Shown here: one piece after another, positions 54,029 to 63,987 of the stretch
How positions within the stretch are numbered: the first letter of the stretch is position 1
Layout of the letters: each line of letters opens with the position of its first letter
DNA from: Paraburkholderia ginsengisoli NBRC 100965
GTDB lineage: Bacteria; Pseudomonadota; Gammaproteobacteria; Burkholderiales; Burkholderiaceae
Length of the DNA: 64,000 nt
Direction: 5' to 3'
Assembly: GCF_000739735.1 (NCBI RefSeq)
Contig: NZ_BBJF01000005.1
Location: 248,001-312,000, forward strand
Notes under the pieces: generated by a model
The model's database searches: none
The model's input: the letters and a program-made list of their open reading frames with translations, nothing else
What the model was told of the DNA's origin: nothing
Program-made: the position numbers and the translations under genes

Positions 54029-54340
54029 TCACCGCGACGCTGGCAATTCGATCGCGTCCGGCGCTTCGATCACGAGGTCGGTTTCCGCGATCGCCACGCA
54101 CGGCAGGATATAGCCCTCCACTTTTTCTTCGCGGCTCAGGCCCGGCCATTCGATCGTGTAGCGCACTCGCCCCGCTGTCATTTTGCACAGGCACGTGCGG
54201 CATGTGCCGTTGCGGCACGAACGCGGCAGACGCAGATTCGCAAAGGCGGCGGCTTCGAGGAGAGTCAGCGAATCGGGCGCTTCGAAGCTCTGGCCGAGCG
54301 GCTCGATGCGAACGAGAGGCGGGCGGGTCGGATCGGACAT
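54029..54340 (-). CDS. 2Fe-2S ferredoxin (plant/XylT type)
   Basis: A 103-residue electron carrier. Cluster cysteines are Cys42, Cys47, Cys50 (SCRNGTCRTC) and Cys81 (ILPC), the plant-type C-X4-C-X2-C-Xn-C arrangement. It starts MSDPTRPPLVRIE. The frame extends far upstream but that part is Arg-rich noise. No partner reductase or oxygenase is adjacent, so its partner is unknown; the AcoR-type activator lies just upstream on the same strand. Confidence 0.88.
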   Translation of the reverse strand: MSDPTRPPLVRIEPLGQSFEAPDSLTLLEAAAFANLRLPRSCRNGTCRTCLCKMTAGRVRYTIEWPGLSREEKVEGYILPCVAIAETDLVIEAPDAIELPASR

Positions 54341-54467
54341 CGTGTGACGTGGATGGCTGCGTGCGCGACACTTTACACGGGATGCGCGCGGCGGGATTGA
54401 TCGCTTCGCGTTCGGGCGTGATGGTTGGGCGGATGCGCGGTTGAGTGATTGTGGCCCACCACCCCCT

Positions 54468-56507
54468 TCAATGCGCCGTGCTCCCACGCCGCAAATAGCG
54501 GTACACCGTATTGCGCGCCAGCCCCAACTCGCGCGCCGCCGCTGACACATTACCGTCGAGCCGCGCGAGCGTCTGCGCGATCAATTTGGCCTGCCAATCC
54601 TCCATCCGCGCGGGCGCTACGGTATGGGCGCCTCCCTGCTGCACCGAAGCCACGGCGCCACTCACGTCCGCATCATTACCCGGCCCCGCCGCGGCCCAGC
54701 GCGCATTCCCCACGTCCGTCACGTCGGCGCAATCCTGCAAAAAGTCCTCCGGCAAATCGTCCAGCTCGATCTGCTCCGCGCCTTCGGCCATGATGCTCGC
54801 GGTGCGCAGCACGTTGGCCAGTTGCCGCAGATTGCCGGGCCAGCGGCACTGCGCAAAGCGCTCCAGCACCGCAGCGGACACGCGCCGCGGCAAGTGCTCG
54901 CTGTCCGGCTGCAACGCCAGCATGCGGGCGACGAGCGCGGCCAGATCGGTGCGCTCACGCAGCGGCGGCAAGGTCACGACGAGTCCGTTGATCCGGTAAT
55001 ACAGGTCTTCGCGGAAGGTGCCTTCGTCGATCATCGCGCGCAGGTTGCGGTGGGTCGCGCAGACGATGCGCAGATCGACCGGAATCGGCCGTGTTCCCCC
55101 GAGCGGCACGACGGTGCGCTCCTGCAGCACGCGCATCAGACGCACCTGCTGCGCGAGCGGCATATCGCCGATCTCGTCGAGGAACAACGTGCCGCCGTCG
55201 GCCTGCACGATCTTGCCGACGCTACCGCGCTTCTTCGCGCCGGTGAACGCGCCGTCCTCGTAGCCGAACAGCTCCGCCTCGATCAGCGTCTCGGGCAGCG
55301 ACGCGCAATTCAGCGCGACGAACGGCGCGGCCCGCCGAGGCGAATCGTGATGGATCGCGCGCGCGAGCCACTCCTTGCCGGTGCCGGTTTTGCCGAGCAC
55401 GAGAATCGGAATATCGCGGCCACGCAGTTTGGCGACGCGTCGCAGAATCGCGGCGACCTGCGCGTCGCCTGTGTCGAGCGTTTCGAGTGTGGCGAGCGGT
55501 GCGGGATCGACAGCGCGCGGCGCGTGACGCGCTCCGCCTGACAGCGGCGCACGCGCGGTGCCGTTGAAGTTGAAGTCGTCCGACGCGACGCCGTGAGCCA
55601 TGTAGCGCGGCGCCGCATATTCGCCGCGCGCGACCACCCGCACGCCGCTGGGCAGCGTCAACAGAATGCTTTCGCCGGGCGTGCGCGCGATCTGCTGCAA
55701 CAGCCCCGCGAAGGGGATGCCGAACAGCGCGTCGAACGGTTGCCGTTGCAGCTCGGCGAGCGGCTGCCCGAACTGAAACAGTGCGCTGCGATTCGCCGAC
55801 AGAAACGTGCCGTCCGCCGCGAACGCCGCGAGCCCTTCGAACAGCGTGCCGATGAATTCCGCGCGCGCGTGAAAGTGCACGCGAATCGCGTCGGCGAATT
55901 GATTGGAGAACAGATGATTTTCGATCATCTGCGCCGACATCCTGACGAGTGCCAGGGTGTGCTTATGAAAACCGCGCGTGTCGCCGCTCACGTCGAGTGC
56001 GCCGATGGTACGCCCGAACGGGTCCGCGATCGGTGCGCACGAGCAGGTGAGAATCCGGTTTGCGTGCAGGAAGTGCTCGTCGGCGTGCACGACGGTCGGC
56101 TGCCCGTCGACCAGCGCGGTGCCGATCGCGTTAGTGCCGCGATCCGCTTCGGCCCACGACACGCCCGGACACAGCGCGACGCGATTGGCCTTTTCGACGA
56201 AGTCGCTGTCGCCGAGACTGTGCAGGATCACGCCGTGATTGTCGGTGAGCAGCACCATGCTTTGCGTGTCGACGATCTGCGCGTGCAGCGTTTCCATCAC
56301 CGGGAGCGCGTGCGTGTAAAGCGATCGATTGCGGCCGACCAGTTCGCGCAGCGCGGGCCGGCGCAGCGGCTGAAAGTCCGGCGTTTCCGACGCGCGCAGG
56401 CCGATCTCGAGCGAGCGCGCGTGAGCTTGCGCGATGACATCGGGCCGGCCGATGCGCGACGGCGCGTCAGAACGAGGGGCTGGACGATGAGCAGGACGAT
56501 GGGTCAA
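54468..56507 (-). CDS. Sigma-54-dependent activator, AcoR-like (GAF-AAA-Fis)
   Basis: A 679-residue enhancer-binding protein: N-terminal GAF-type sensor region (residues about 80-220, e.g. GVILHSLGDSDFVEKA, GVSWAEADRGTNAIG), an AAA+ domain with LVLGKTGTGKE (Walker A), FGYEDGAFTGAKKRG (the sigma-54 GAFTGA loop) and TLFLDEIGDM (Walker B), and a C-terminal Fis-type helix (AAARELGLARNTVYRYL). AcoR regulates acetoin or aromatic/alcohol pathways. I start at the TTG at 56507, which GGAG precedes by seven bases; the open frame is longer. Target genes are not obvious nearby. Confidence 0.85.
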   Translation of the reverse strand: MTHRPAHRPAPRSDAPSRIGRPDVIAQAHARSLEIGLRASETPDFQPLRRPALRELVGRNRSLYTHALPVMETLHAQIVDTQSMVLLTDNHGVILHSLGDSDFVEKANRVALCPGVSWAEADRGTNAIGTALVDGQPTVVHADEHFLHANRILTCSCAPIADPFGRTIGALDVSGDTRGFHKHTLALVRMSAQMIENHLFSNQFADAIRVHFHARAEFIGTLFEGLAAFAADGTFLSANRSALFQFGQPLAELQRQPFDALFGIPFAGLLQQIARTPGESILLTLPSGVRVVARGEYAAPRYMAHGVASDDFNFNGTARAPLSGGARHAPRAVDPAPLATLETLDTGDAQVAAILRRVAKLRGRDIPILVLGKTGTGKEWLARAIHHDSPRRAAPFVALNCASLPETLIEAELFGYEDGAFTGAKKRGSVGKIVQADGGTLFLDEIGDMPLAQQVRLMRVLQERTVVPLGGTRPIPVDLRIVCATHRNLRAMIDEGTFREDLYYRINGLVVTLPPLRERTDLAALVARMLALQPDSEHLPRRVSAAVLERFAQCRWPGNLRQLANVLRTASIMAEGAEQIELDDLPEDFLQDCADVTDVGNARWAAAGPGNDADVSGAVASVQQGGAHTVAPARMEDWQAKLIAQTLARLDGNVSAAARELGLARNTVYRYLRRGSTAH

Positions 56508-56907
56508 GGCATGTCTCCGGTGATCGGACGCGCGACGGGTGCGTTGCCCGTCGTTCGATACCGCAGCGCAGCATCCGCGCGTGTGGCCGAATTCCGATCT
56601 TACAGGACGAATCGCACGCTGCGCGGCAGCGAAAATACGCAGGCGTGTGCGCCCCAACGCGGCATGAAAGCGCGCGGCGCACCAGAATCAGGCAATCGGC
56701 AAGGAAAACTTGCGCCGCGCCCGAACTCGTCTAAAGTGAATCAATTCACCTCCGCGCGGCGCGAAGTGCGGCGCCGCCGCAGCGAGGTGAGAGCCCGCGT
56801 CGTCGGCATTGGACAAGGAGGAGGGAGCTGCCGACGCGTTCCAGATGCAACCGGCGCGCGCATTACCCGGCGACACCATGCGCGGCACCAACCTTCCAGG
56901 TGAACCC
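56508..56907. other. Intergenic region, no gene recognised
   Basis: 400 bases of divergent flank for the activator (minus) and the DUF1488 gene (plus). I looked for a -24/-12 sigma-54 element; GGCAAG...TTGC near 56698 has the wrong spacing. Confidence 0.4.
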
Positions 56908-57198
56908 ATGCAGATCCTATTCCCCAACGAAACTCCTGAATATTCAGGTCGCGAACTTACCTTGGCGTTCCCGGCGATGGTCGACGGGCAGAGGGTGGAA
57001 TGCATGATCACCGCGGAGGCGCTCGAAGACCACTTCGGCGCCGCCTCGCCGCGTCTGGAGGACATGGTCGGTGCGTTCGACGCGCATCGGGCCCGGATCG
57101 AAGCCGCGACGCGCCGTCTGCTGTCGGAGACGGGGGCGCAGTGCCTGGTGCTCAGGAGCGGCTACGTGCGTTTCTACGAGGCCAACTGGCGCAATTGA
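56908..57198 (+). CDS. DUF1488 protein
   Basis: A 96-residue soluble protein. MQILFPNETPEYSGREL, LTLAFPAMVDGQRVECMITAEALEDHFG, and the ending VRFYEANW are the family's pattern. DUF1488 function is unknown. A longer frame from 56809 exists, but the ATG at 56908 gives the usual N-terminus. A second, more diverged member is at 11427-11705. Confidence 0.82.
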   Translation: MQILFPNETPEYSGRELTLAFPAMVDGQRVECMITAEALEDHFGAASPRLEDMVGAFDAHRARIEAATRRLLSETGAQCLVLRSGYVRFYEANWRN

Positions 57199-57274
57199 GC
57201 GGCGGCGGTGTTCGCGATGTTGGCGGAGCCTGACAATCGTCGGTCGCTCCAACGCCGATAAGCTCAAACGAGCA

Positions 57275-57316
57275 GAAAAACCGCGCGAAGACCGGGTCCC
57301 CAAAACCCGGGCGCGG
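57275..57316 (-). terminator. Intrinsic terminator of cytochrome b561 gene
   Basis: Two nested stems on the minus strand, CCGCGC/GCGCGG outside and CCGGGT/ACCCGG inside, followed on that strand by a TTTTT run. It lies about 85 bases past the stop of the cytochrome b561 gene. Confidence 0.7.
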
Positions 57317-57401
57317 TGTGATCCGTTCAAACTGGCCGCGGCCTTTGCATCGCCGTCGTTCATGCTCGCGCCTTCAATGCGCGGCGAGCACAGCGCGGCA
57401 A

Positions 57402-57932
57402 TCAGATCATCCGCCGCAGCGTCCTATCCTTGAACACCACGTGATGCGCGATCGCTGCCAGCGCGTGCAGGCCGATCACCCAATAGAACACATTGCCGAG
57501 CCACTCGTGCGCGTCCTTGAGGAAGGGCCGCGCGATCGAATCGGCGCCGACCAGCGTGAAGCTGACATTGACCCACGCGAGGTTCACCGGCCGGCCGCCG
57601 GCGTTGACCATCAACATGCCGAGCAGCGGCTGCGCGAAGATAAACACGTAGAGCGCGAGATGCGCCGCGCGCGCGAGGAACGCGGCGGCCCGGTTGCCGC
57701 CGATCTCCTCCGGCGCGCCGGCCCAGAGGCGCCAGACGAGGCGCAGCATCGCGAGCGCCAGCACCAGCGTGCCGGCCCAGAAATGCACGCCGGTCCAGAA
57801 CGCGCGGCTGTCGGTGCCTTTCGGCCCGCGTATTTCGATGGCCAGATACGCGAGCGCGACCAGCAGAAAAATCGCCCAGTGGAAGAAAATCGCGGGCGAC
57901 GTGTAACGGTCGGTGGGATTGCGATAGGACAT
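57402..57932 (-). CDS. Cytochrome b561
   Basis: A 176-residue membrane b-type cytochrome with four hydrophobic segments. HW near residue 18 (AIFFHWAIFL), HFWAGTLVLALAMLRLVWRLW, LARAAHLALYVFIFAQPLLG and LGNVFYWVIGLHALAAIAHH hold the four heme-ligand histidines. Bacterial b561 moves electrons between quinol and superoxide or other acceptors. AGGAG is seven bases before the ATG at 57932. It stands alone, before its own terminator. Confidence 0.88.
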   Translation of the reverse strand: MSYRNPTDRYTSPAIFFHWAIFLLVALAYLAIEIRGPKGTDSRAFWTGVHFWAGTLVLALAMLRLVWRLWAGAPEEIGGNRAAAFLARAAHLALYVFIFAQPLLGMLMVNAGGRPVNLAWVNVSFTLVGADSIARPFLKDAHEWLGNVFYWVIGLHALAAIAHHVVFKDRTLRRMI

Positions 57933-58054
57933 GCGGGGACTCCTGCGACCGGGTCGATCTTTTTCGAATCCCCGGATGATAAACGGTGGCCGCCTACGCC
58001 GGGCCAGATCAATCGCGCATCGTTGATCCAGGCCCAGGTGGGCCGCGCCCGCGT

Positions 58055-59356
58055 TTATTCGCTGCCGAGATAGAAATAGCGGAACAGGAAAATCGCCGCG
58101 ATGACCCACACCACCAGCTTCACCTGGCGCGCCTGGCCGGTCAGCAGCTTCAGCCCCGCATACGAGATGAAGCCGAACGCGACGCCGTTGGCGATAGAGT
58201 AGGTGAACGGCATCAGCAGCGCGGTCAGCGCGGCCGGCACGACTTCGGTGGCGTCGTCCCACGGCAGGTCGAGCATTTCGCGCAGCATCAGGCACGACAC
58301 GTACAGCAGCGCGGGCGCGGTCGCGTAGGCGGGCACCACGGCCGCGAGCGGCGCGAAAAAGAGCGCCGCGAGGAACAGCACGGCCACGGTGATCGCGGTG
58401 ACGCCGGTGCGCCCGCCTGCCTGCACGCCCGACGCGCTTTCGATGTACGCGGTGGTCGACGACGTGCCGAGCATCGAGCCGGCTAGAATCGCGGTGCTGT
58501 CGGCGAGCAGCGCGCGGTTCAGGCGGTGCATCTTGCCTTCGACCAGCAGCCCCGCGCGATTGGCCACGCCCATCAGCGTGCCGGTCGCATCGAATAGTTC
58601 GACGAGGAAGAACACGAGGATCACGTTCAGCACGCCGGTCGAGAGCGCGCCGCGGATGTCGAGCTGGAACAGCGTCGGCGAGATCGACGGCGGCGCGGAC
58701 ACGATGCCGTGGAACTGGTTGCCGCCGAAGAAAAAGCTCAGCACCGTCACGCCGACGATGCCGATCAGGATCGCGCCGCGCACGCGCAGATAATCGAGCG
58801 TGACGATCGCGAAGAAGCCGATTATCGCGAGGATCACGTGCGGCTCGTGCAGGTTGCCGAGCGTCACGAGGGTGGCCGGACTGCCGACCACGACGCCCGC
58901 TTCCTTCAGCGAAATGATCGCGAGGAACAGGCCGATACCGCCGGTGATTGCGATACGTATCGAATGCGGGATGCCTTTGACGATCACCTCGCGCACGCGG
59001 AACAGCGTGACAATTAGGAACAGGCAGCCGGAGATGAACACCGCGCCGAGCGCGGCCTGCCACGTGAAGCCCATGCCCTTGACGACGGTGTACGCGAAGT
59101 ACGCGTTCAGGCCCATGCCGGGCGCGAGCGCGATCGGGTAGTTCGCGTACAGGCCCATGATCAGCGAGGCCAGCGCGGCCACGAGGCAGGTCGCGACGAA
59201 CACCGCGTCCTTCGGCATGCCGGCGTCGCCGAGAATCGCCGGGTTGACGAAGATGATGTAGGCCATCGTCAGGAAGGTAGTGACGCCCGCGAGCACTTCG
59301 GTGCGTAGGTTGGTGCCGGCGGCGTCGAAGCCGAAGTAGCGTTTTATCGAGTCCAT
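58055..59356 (-). CDS. AzgA-type NCS2 purine permease (adenine/guanine/hypoxanthine)
   Basis: A 433-residue membrane protein. MDSIKRYFGFDAAGTNLRTE, GVTTFLTMAYIIFVNPAIL, GLYANYPIALAPGMGLNAYFA, GTSSTTAYIESASGVQAGGRTGVTAI and 12-14 hydrophobic segments are the hallmarks of the AzgA branch of NCS2 transporters. ATG at 59356 chosen over the upstream frame start at 59437 because the extension is Pro/Arg-rich. It is not next to purine genes. Confidence 0.9.
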   Translation of the reverse strand: MDSIKRYFGFDAAGTNLRTEVLAGVTTFLTMAYIIFVNPAILGDAGMPKDAVFVATCLVAALASLIMGLYANYPIALAPGMGLNAYFAYTVVKGMGFTWQAALGAVFISGCLFLIVTLFRVREVIVKGIPHSIRIAITGGIGLFLAIISLKEAGVVVGSPATLVTLGNLHEPHVILAIIGFFAIVTLDYLRVRGAILIGIVGVTVLSFFFGGNQFHGIVSAPPSISPTLFQLDIRGALSTGVLNVILVFFLVELFDATGTLMGVANRAGLLVEGKMHRLNRALLADSTAILAGSMLGTSSTTAYIESASGVQAGGRTGVTAITVAVLFLAALFFAPLAAVVPAYATAPALLYVSCLMLREMLDLPWDDATEVVPAALTALLMPFTYSIANGVAFGFISYAGLKLLTGQARQVKLVVWVIAAIFLFRYFYLGSE

Positions 59357-59534
59357 GAGGCGGGTCTCTCGTCGTTCAGAAAGCGTTTTTTGTGGTGGAG
59401 GCGGCAGGCGTAGCGGGCCGGCCGGCTGTGGATTCACATGCGGGCCTGCGCGGCGCCGGGGCTACGGGCGGAATTGTAATCACGAATGGCGGCCGCACGC
59501 GGCGCGCGTGGTCGAATCGGGGGGTAAAGGCCTG

Positions 59535-60029
59535 TCAGGCGGGCGGTTCGCCGTCCGAGTGTGGCGTCGACGCATCAGAGCGCGGCGGTTGCCGGGCGAG
59601 CCAGCGGTCGAGTTCGCCCGCGAAGCTCTTGCTGTCGCGCGCGCTGAAGGCGGCCGGCCCGCCGGTGTCGACGCCGCTGCTGCGCAACTGGTCGAGCATC
59701 GAGCGCATGCGCAGCCGTTCTTCGATCGTGCCGGGTGTGTACCAGTTGCCGCGCGGGTCGAGCGCCTGCGCGTGCTTCGCGAGGACGGCGGCGGCGAGCG
59801 GGATGTCGGCGGTGATCACGAGGTCGCCTTGCGTGACGCGCTCGGCGATCAGGTCGTCGGCGGCGTCGAAACCGGCGGGCACCTGAATCGCGCGGATCAG
59901 CGGCGACGGCGGTATGCGCAGGAACGTGTTGGCGACCAGCGTTAGCGGCATGCCGGTGCGGCGCGCGGCGCGAAACAGCATGTCCTTGATCACGACCGGA
60001 CAGGCGTCGGCATCAACCCAGATTGACAT
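59535..60029 (-). CDS. UPF0178 (YaiI/YqxD, DUF188) family protein
   Basis: A 164-residue protein: [63 protein letters not shown] and [15 protein letters not shown]. The VDADACPV start and ITADIPLA motif place it in the UPF0178 family, which has a PIN-like fold and unknown function. It ends with an Arg/Pro/Ser-rich tail. Confidence 0.88.
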   Translation of the reverse strand: MSIWVDADACPVVIKDMLFRAARRTGMPLTLVANTFLRIPPSPLIRAIQVPAGFDAADDLIAERVTQGDLVITADIPLAAAVLAKHAQALDPRGNWYTPGTIEERLRMRSMLDQLRSSGVDTGGPAAFSARDSKSFAGELDRWLARQPPRSDASTPHSDGEPPA

Positions 60030-60344
60030 GATTTGGAGTCCGGCTGCGGGGTATCGAAGGGGCGAGATGATACCTTGAGTGGGGGAGGAGTGCGGGCGGG
60101 GCGCATGGGGGCATCGGTTATGGAGGAGGCGACGTCACGGATCAAGTCCCCGCACAGCCCGACCGCACAGCCCGAGACCTCGGGGACAGCTATAGCCACA
60201 AAGGCTAAAACGACCGCCCAAGACTATTGCAGCCGCACGCAGCCATCGTGGCCATGGCAGCCGCGGTCACGAACACGCCCCCCCGCTCGCCGCCATTGCA
60301 GCCCGGGCCGACCCGCTCCCCGCCGCAACCGCACAGCACCCGCG
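60030..60344. other. Intergenic region, no gene recognised
   Basis: 315 bases. A short TAGCC/GGCTA hairpin near 60194-60208 is too weak to call a terminator. No gene is supported. Confidence 0.4.
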
Positions 60345-60605
60345 TTACTGCGTGACCGTCTCACCCGCCTGCTGCGCCCGTCGCGCCGCGACGATGCGCC
60401 CCGCGCGCTGCGCATTGGCCGGATAGTCGATCCAGTCGAGCGGATCGTAGCCGGCGGCGCGCCATTCGACGAGATCGGCCTTGACCTGTGCACGCGTTTT
60501 CGGCGCCGACGGGTCGTTAGGCTGCGCCTGGAGCTGCGCGAATGCGCTGCTGATGCTGACGGCGGCCAACAGCGCGCCGAGTCCAATTCGAGAAACGTTC
60601 TTCAT
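60345..60605 (-). CDS. Secreted DUF4148 protein
   Basis: An 86-residue exported protein: MKNVSRIGLGALLAAVSI signal, cleaved after AFA near residue 23. The mature part contains SKTRAQVKADL-like KTRAQVKADLVEWRAAGYDP, the DUF4148 pattern common in Burkholderia and Paraburkholderia. The family is abundant there and its role is unknown. The ATG at 60605 lies inside a longer frame. Confidence 0.82.
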   Translation of the reverse strand: MKNVSRIGLGALLAAVSISSAFAQLQAQPNDPSAPKTRAQVKADLVEWRAAGYDPLDWIDYPANAQRAGRIVAARRAQQAGETVTQ

Positions 60606-61611
60606 GATGAGCTCCCATGGAGCGGTTAACACGAGCCCGGCATTCTAGTTTCCGGCGGCGTTTCGAGTAAGGCGATGGAAAGCAATGCATCGTTTCGTCC
60701 AGCGGGCTAAAGGGCGCTGGCAGCGCATTGAACCGTGCCGAAGCGCGTTGAACTACGTTGAACGCGCGTTGAACCCGCGCCGTTTCTTGTGGGACGTCGC
60801 GCGAATGCACCGCGTTTCGCGGCGTCGGCACCGTATATTCAATCCGCTTCGCGCCCGTTGTCGATGCCATCCAGTATTAAAAACTCGGTGGCCGTTTCCG
60901 GTCTCTGTGAGCAGCGGGTAAAGCACCTTGAAAGCTCGTCACACTGGCGTCTTCAGTATGTGGAAATCCTGACATAACACAGGACGAGTGGCACCATCAG
61001 ATGACATTGCTGGAGGTGCTGGTTGATATCGAAGATGGGTGTCAGCAGGATGGCGAACATGACCCGGAAGTGTTCCAGATTCTTGCTTGACGCGAACGGC
61101 GTGCCTCGAGCCGCCTTACCTCCCGTCAGGCTGCGGATCTTCTCGCGGATGCGGTGCGGAAGAAGGCAGCCACTGTGTCAAACGTAGAATCCACTGATAT
61201 TGCGCAGCGTAAGCAGGTACGCATGAAAGGAGGGGCGCGAACAGAAGCAGGCGCCCAGGTTGGTGTCGTTGCGCATTAGTCTGAATCGGCGTGCAATGGA
61301 AATTCCGTGCGGCGTAGATCCCTGGCTTCGGAGCAGAACGAGGAGGTAGTGCGAAAGTGACTTGATGATGCGGAGTGCATTTTTTATCGGAATAGTACTT
61401 TGCAGTCCTCATATCCAAGTTTCCAATCATTTTTTTATATTCACGTCTCGGAAATTTCTGACAGGCGTAACCGCGTTTTTCATTCGCGTCGCGTCAGGGC
61501 GTTGATGGGACCACAGGGAAATCGTAATTCTAAGAGTTGTCGGATTGATGGGGTGGCGGCCGTCCTATAGGGTGCTTGGGGAACAACCAGGTGAAACCAA
61601 TAGGGATAACT
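60606..61611. other. Gene-poor, partly AT-rich region
   Basis: About 1,000 bases with no convincing gene. A minus-strand frame through 61116-61430 has no family pattern. From about 61370 to 61470 the sequence is AT-rich (ATTTTTTAT, CATTTTTTTATATT), unlike most of the window, and may be a promoter or an H-NS-silenced tract in front of the YD-repeat gene. Confidence 0.45.
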
Positions 61612-63987
61612 ATGCAAATAAACGGAATGACCCTCGATGCGAAGTCGCGCATTGCAACACGCCTGCTGGCCGCATTGATGCTGCTCATGACGGTGACCGT
61701 AGCAAATGCGACCGACTGCTTTTCACTTTACGCAAAGTCCGGCGCGACGCCAGGTACGCCGAGTTGCAAGCTTACTGTGACCAGCAATACGCCAGGTGGT
61801 CTCGCCAATTACGCCTGCATTAATGACCTTGCCCAGATAGATCAATGGTGCAACACCCCCCCAACACAGCCTGACGACTCTGCGCCTGATGACTCCTGCC
61901 CGGTGGCGGACCCTGTGTTGCCAGCAAAAGGGATTGTCGCACTTTCGGAAGTCGACTTCCAAAGCGGCGGGGCATCGCCAATCGTCTTCACGCGGGTATA
62001 TCTTTCGAAGCCGTACGACACCACTCAGACGTTGATGGGAAGCAATTGGGTCAATAACTGGCAGCGACGGATCGATTTGACTGGCGTCAATGCAAGTGTG
62101 CCGCATGTCGTCGCTTATAGAGGCTTTTGGCAACCTGTGACGTTTAAGTTGAGTGGCGGAGCGTGGGTGGTGCCAGGAAATCATGGTCTCACCCTGACAA
62201 AAGCCGGTGATGGATTCTACTATCTGAAAGATGAGCAACGTGGTACGACGGAAGGCTATTCGGACACCACGGGTATGTTCTATACCGAGAGAACACGCAC
62301 TGGTATGCTTCGCGAGGTTCGTTACGACGGGCAGCGGTTAGCGGAGATTGTCCAGCGGCCAGTTGATAGCACAGCAAGCACAGCACAGAACAGGGTGGTG
62401 CTCAGTCCGACTTACGACAGTAGCGGTCGCATCATTTCCGTGGTACCGCCTACTGGGAATGCCGTACATTATGCGTACGACGCGAAAGGGAATCTTGCTT
62501 CGGTAACCAAACCGTTCGCGAGTGTTCGTCAATATCTGTATGAGGATGTGCGCTTCCCCAGTGCACTGACAGGCGTAAAGGACGAATCTGGATCTCGGAT
62601 TGCAACGTGGGGTTACGATGCCAGCGGTCGCGTAACCACGGTCACGCATCCTGACACCACTCGCAATACGTCGCTGAGCTACAACTCCGGCGCGACGACA
62701 GTCAGTGGGATGTCCGGCACCAGTACGTATAGCTTTGATGCCGCAGACACGTTCCGCCCCCGTTCGATTGTGACGCCGGCAGGCACGGTATCGCGCACGT
62801 GGGATGCCGCAGGCAATCTGGAGCAGAGGACCACGCCTGGCGGAAACACTCAGTACACTTGGGACAGTGCCAACCGGCCAACCAAAGCATTTGCCACGGT
62901 CGCTGGAACGAAAGCGGTCACGACTATCGAATATGCGGACGGCAGTTCCCTGCGTCCTCATCTGGTCGCCACACCGGGAAAAGTCCGCGCGTTCGTCTAT
63001 GACTCAAGCGGTAACGTCACGGGTTATGCAGAGCGGCAAACGACTGACCTGACAGGCGAACAAGGAATGCAGGCGGTCGGGACAGGCAGCCAGTTGGCCG
63101 TTGGCGCGCGCTACGATGGAGCAGGCCGCCTTTTGTCGGCCACCGTGACGCAGGATGGCAAGACGCTTGAAGACTGGACGTACACATATGACCCACGGGG
63201 CGACATTGCATCAACCCGGGATGCCGTGTCGGGTTGGCAGATGCGGACAGTGGATCGCAGCAACGAAGGTCGTGCGCAAACTATTGCAGGTAATAGTGGT
63301 CAGGCCGGCATTGCTTATGATGCGCGCGGGCGCGTATCAAGATTTACCTATAATGAACCGGCAGGAATTATCAATGGCGGTCTCGCCCGCAAGTTGCAGG
63401 TCGACTATAAGTATGGTCCGGACGGCGCGGTATCGACGCGCACTGGGCAGGTGTCAACGAATGACGCATGGTGGCAAGCGATCAGCGATGCCGAACTGGA
63501 CGTATGGCTTACCAACTGGGAGTTGGGTAATGATCCGGTTTCGCCGTCCGCTAACCTCACAGGACTCAAGTCTGACGCCGATCGCTTCGTTCCAAGCCTC
63601 TGCGTTGAGTGCTACATGGCGTGGAAAGCCAAGTTTGCGGTGAAGCTATTCGGTAGTGAGCTGACCAATATCCTTCCGCAGTGGGGCGAGACAACGGAGC
63701 TGATGCTGAGTGATCAATTGCAGATTCCTTATCCGACCCTCGTACCGGATGTGATGGACTCCGCAAAGAGGTCAATGCTTTACAGTTCTGTCTTCGGAGC
63801 AGGGAACGAGGGCGGTGGAATGGTGAAGTGCAGTGCAAGAGAAGATCATGAGGATCAATGCTTCTCAGACTATCAGGTCGATCTGGATATGTGCAACGCG
63901 GTTGCTTTCGCCCGGGGGGGAGAGAGGTTGGCTGCCTTATGTAAGCAAAAGGCATTTCAGAATTACCAATCATGTAGAGGTTATTGA
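61612..63987 (+). CDS. Secreted RHS/YD-repeat protein with cysteine-rich C-terminus
   Basis: A 791-residue exported protein: signal at 1-34 (MTVTVANAT cleavage region), a small Cys-rich domain to about 85, a DUF6531-like segment (CPVADPVLPAKG ... SEVDFQSGG, FTRVYLSKPYD), then a long run of YD repeats (YDAKGNLASV, GYDASGRVTTV, TWDAAGNLEQRT, VYDSSGNVTGY, RYDGAGRLLSA, YDPRGDIAS, AYDARGRVSRF). The usual RHS core with DPxGxxDG is absent. The last 60 residues are hydrophilic with Cys at four points (VKCSAR, DQCFSDY, DMCNAV, ALCKQK and a final SCRGY), like Cys-rich tails of some polymorphic toxins. Start at the ATG with AGGGAT eight bases before it. It may be a secreted toxin or adhesin. Confidence 0.75.
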   Translation: MQINGMTLDAKSRIATRLLAALMLLMTVTVANATDCFSLYAKSGATPGTPSCKLTVTSNTPGGLANYACINDLAQIDQWCNTPPTQPDDSAPDDSCPVADPVLPAKGIVALSEVDFQSGGASPIVFTRVYLSKPYDTTQTLMGSNWVNNWQRRIDLTGVNASVPHVVAYRGFWQPVTFKLSGGAWVVPGNHGLTLTKAGDGFYYLKDEQRGTTEGYSDTTGMFYTERTRTGMLREVRYDGQRLAEIVQRPVDSTASTAQNRVVLSPTYDSSGRIISVVPPTGNAVHYAYDAKGNLASVTKPFASVRQYLYEDVRFPSALTGVKDESGSRIATWGYDASGRVTTVTHPDTTRNTSLSYNSGATTVSGMSGTSTYSFDAADTFRPRSIVTPAGTVSRTWDAAGNLEQRTTPGGNTQYTWDSANRPTKAFATVAGTKAVTTIEYADGSSLRPHLVATPGKVRAFVYDSSGNVTGYAERQTTDLTGEQGMQAVGTGSQLAVGARYDGAGRLLSATVTQDGKTLEDWTYTYDPRGDIASTRDAVSGWQMRTVDRSNEGRAQTIAGNSGQAGIAYDARGRVSRFTYNEPAGIINGGLARKLQVDYKYGPDGAVSTRTGQVSTNDAWWQAISDAELDVWLTNWELGNDPVSPSANLTGLKSDADRFVPSLCVECYMAWKAKFAVKLFGSELTNILPQWGETTELMLSDQLQIPYPTLVPDVMDSAKRSMLYSSVFGAGNEGGGMVKCSAREDHEDQCFSDYQVDLDMCNAVAFARGGERLAALCKQKAFQNYQSCRGY

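Noticed and set aside
56690..56720. GGCAAG...TTGC as a sigma-54 promoter
   Set aside because: The GG to GC distance is 12 bases instead of 10 and the -24 box does not match.
60960..61100. Frame reading DEWHHQMTLLEV then VDIEDGCQQDGEH and a stop as a gene end
   Set aside because: No start, no ribosome site and no family pattern; too short to support.
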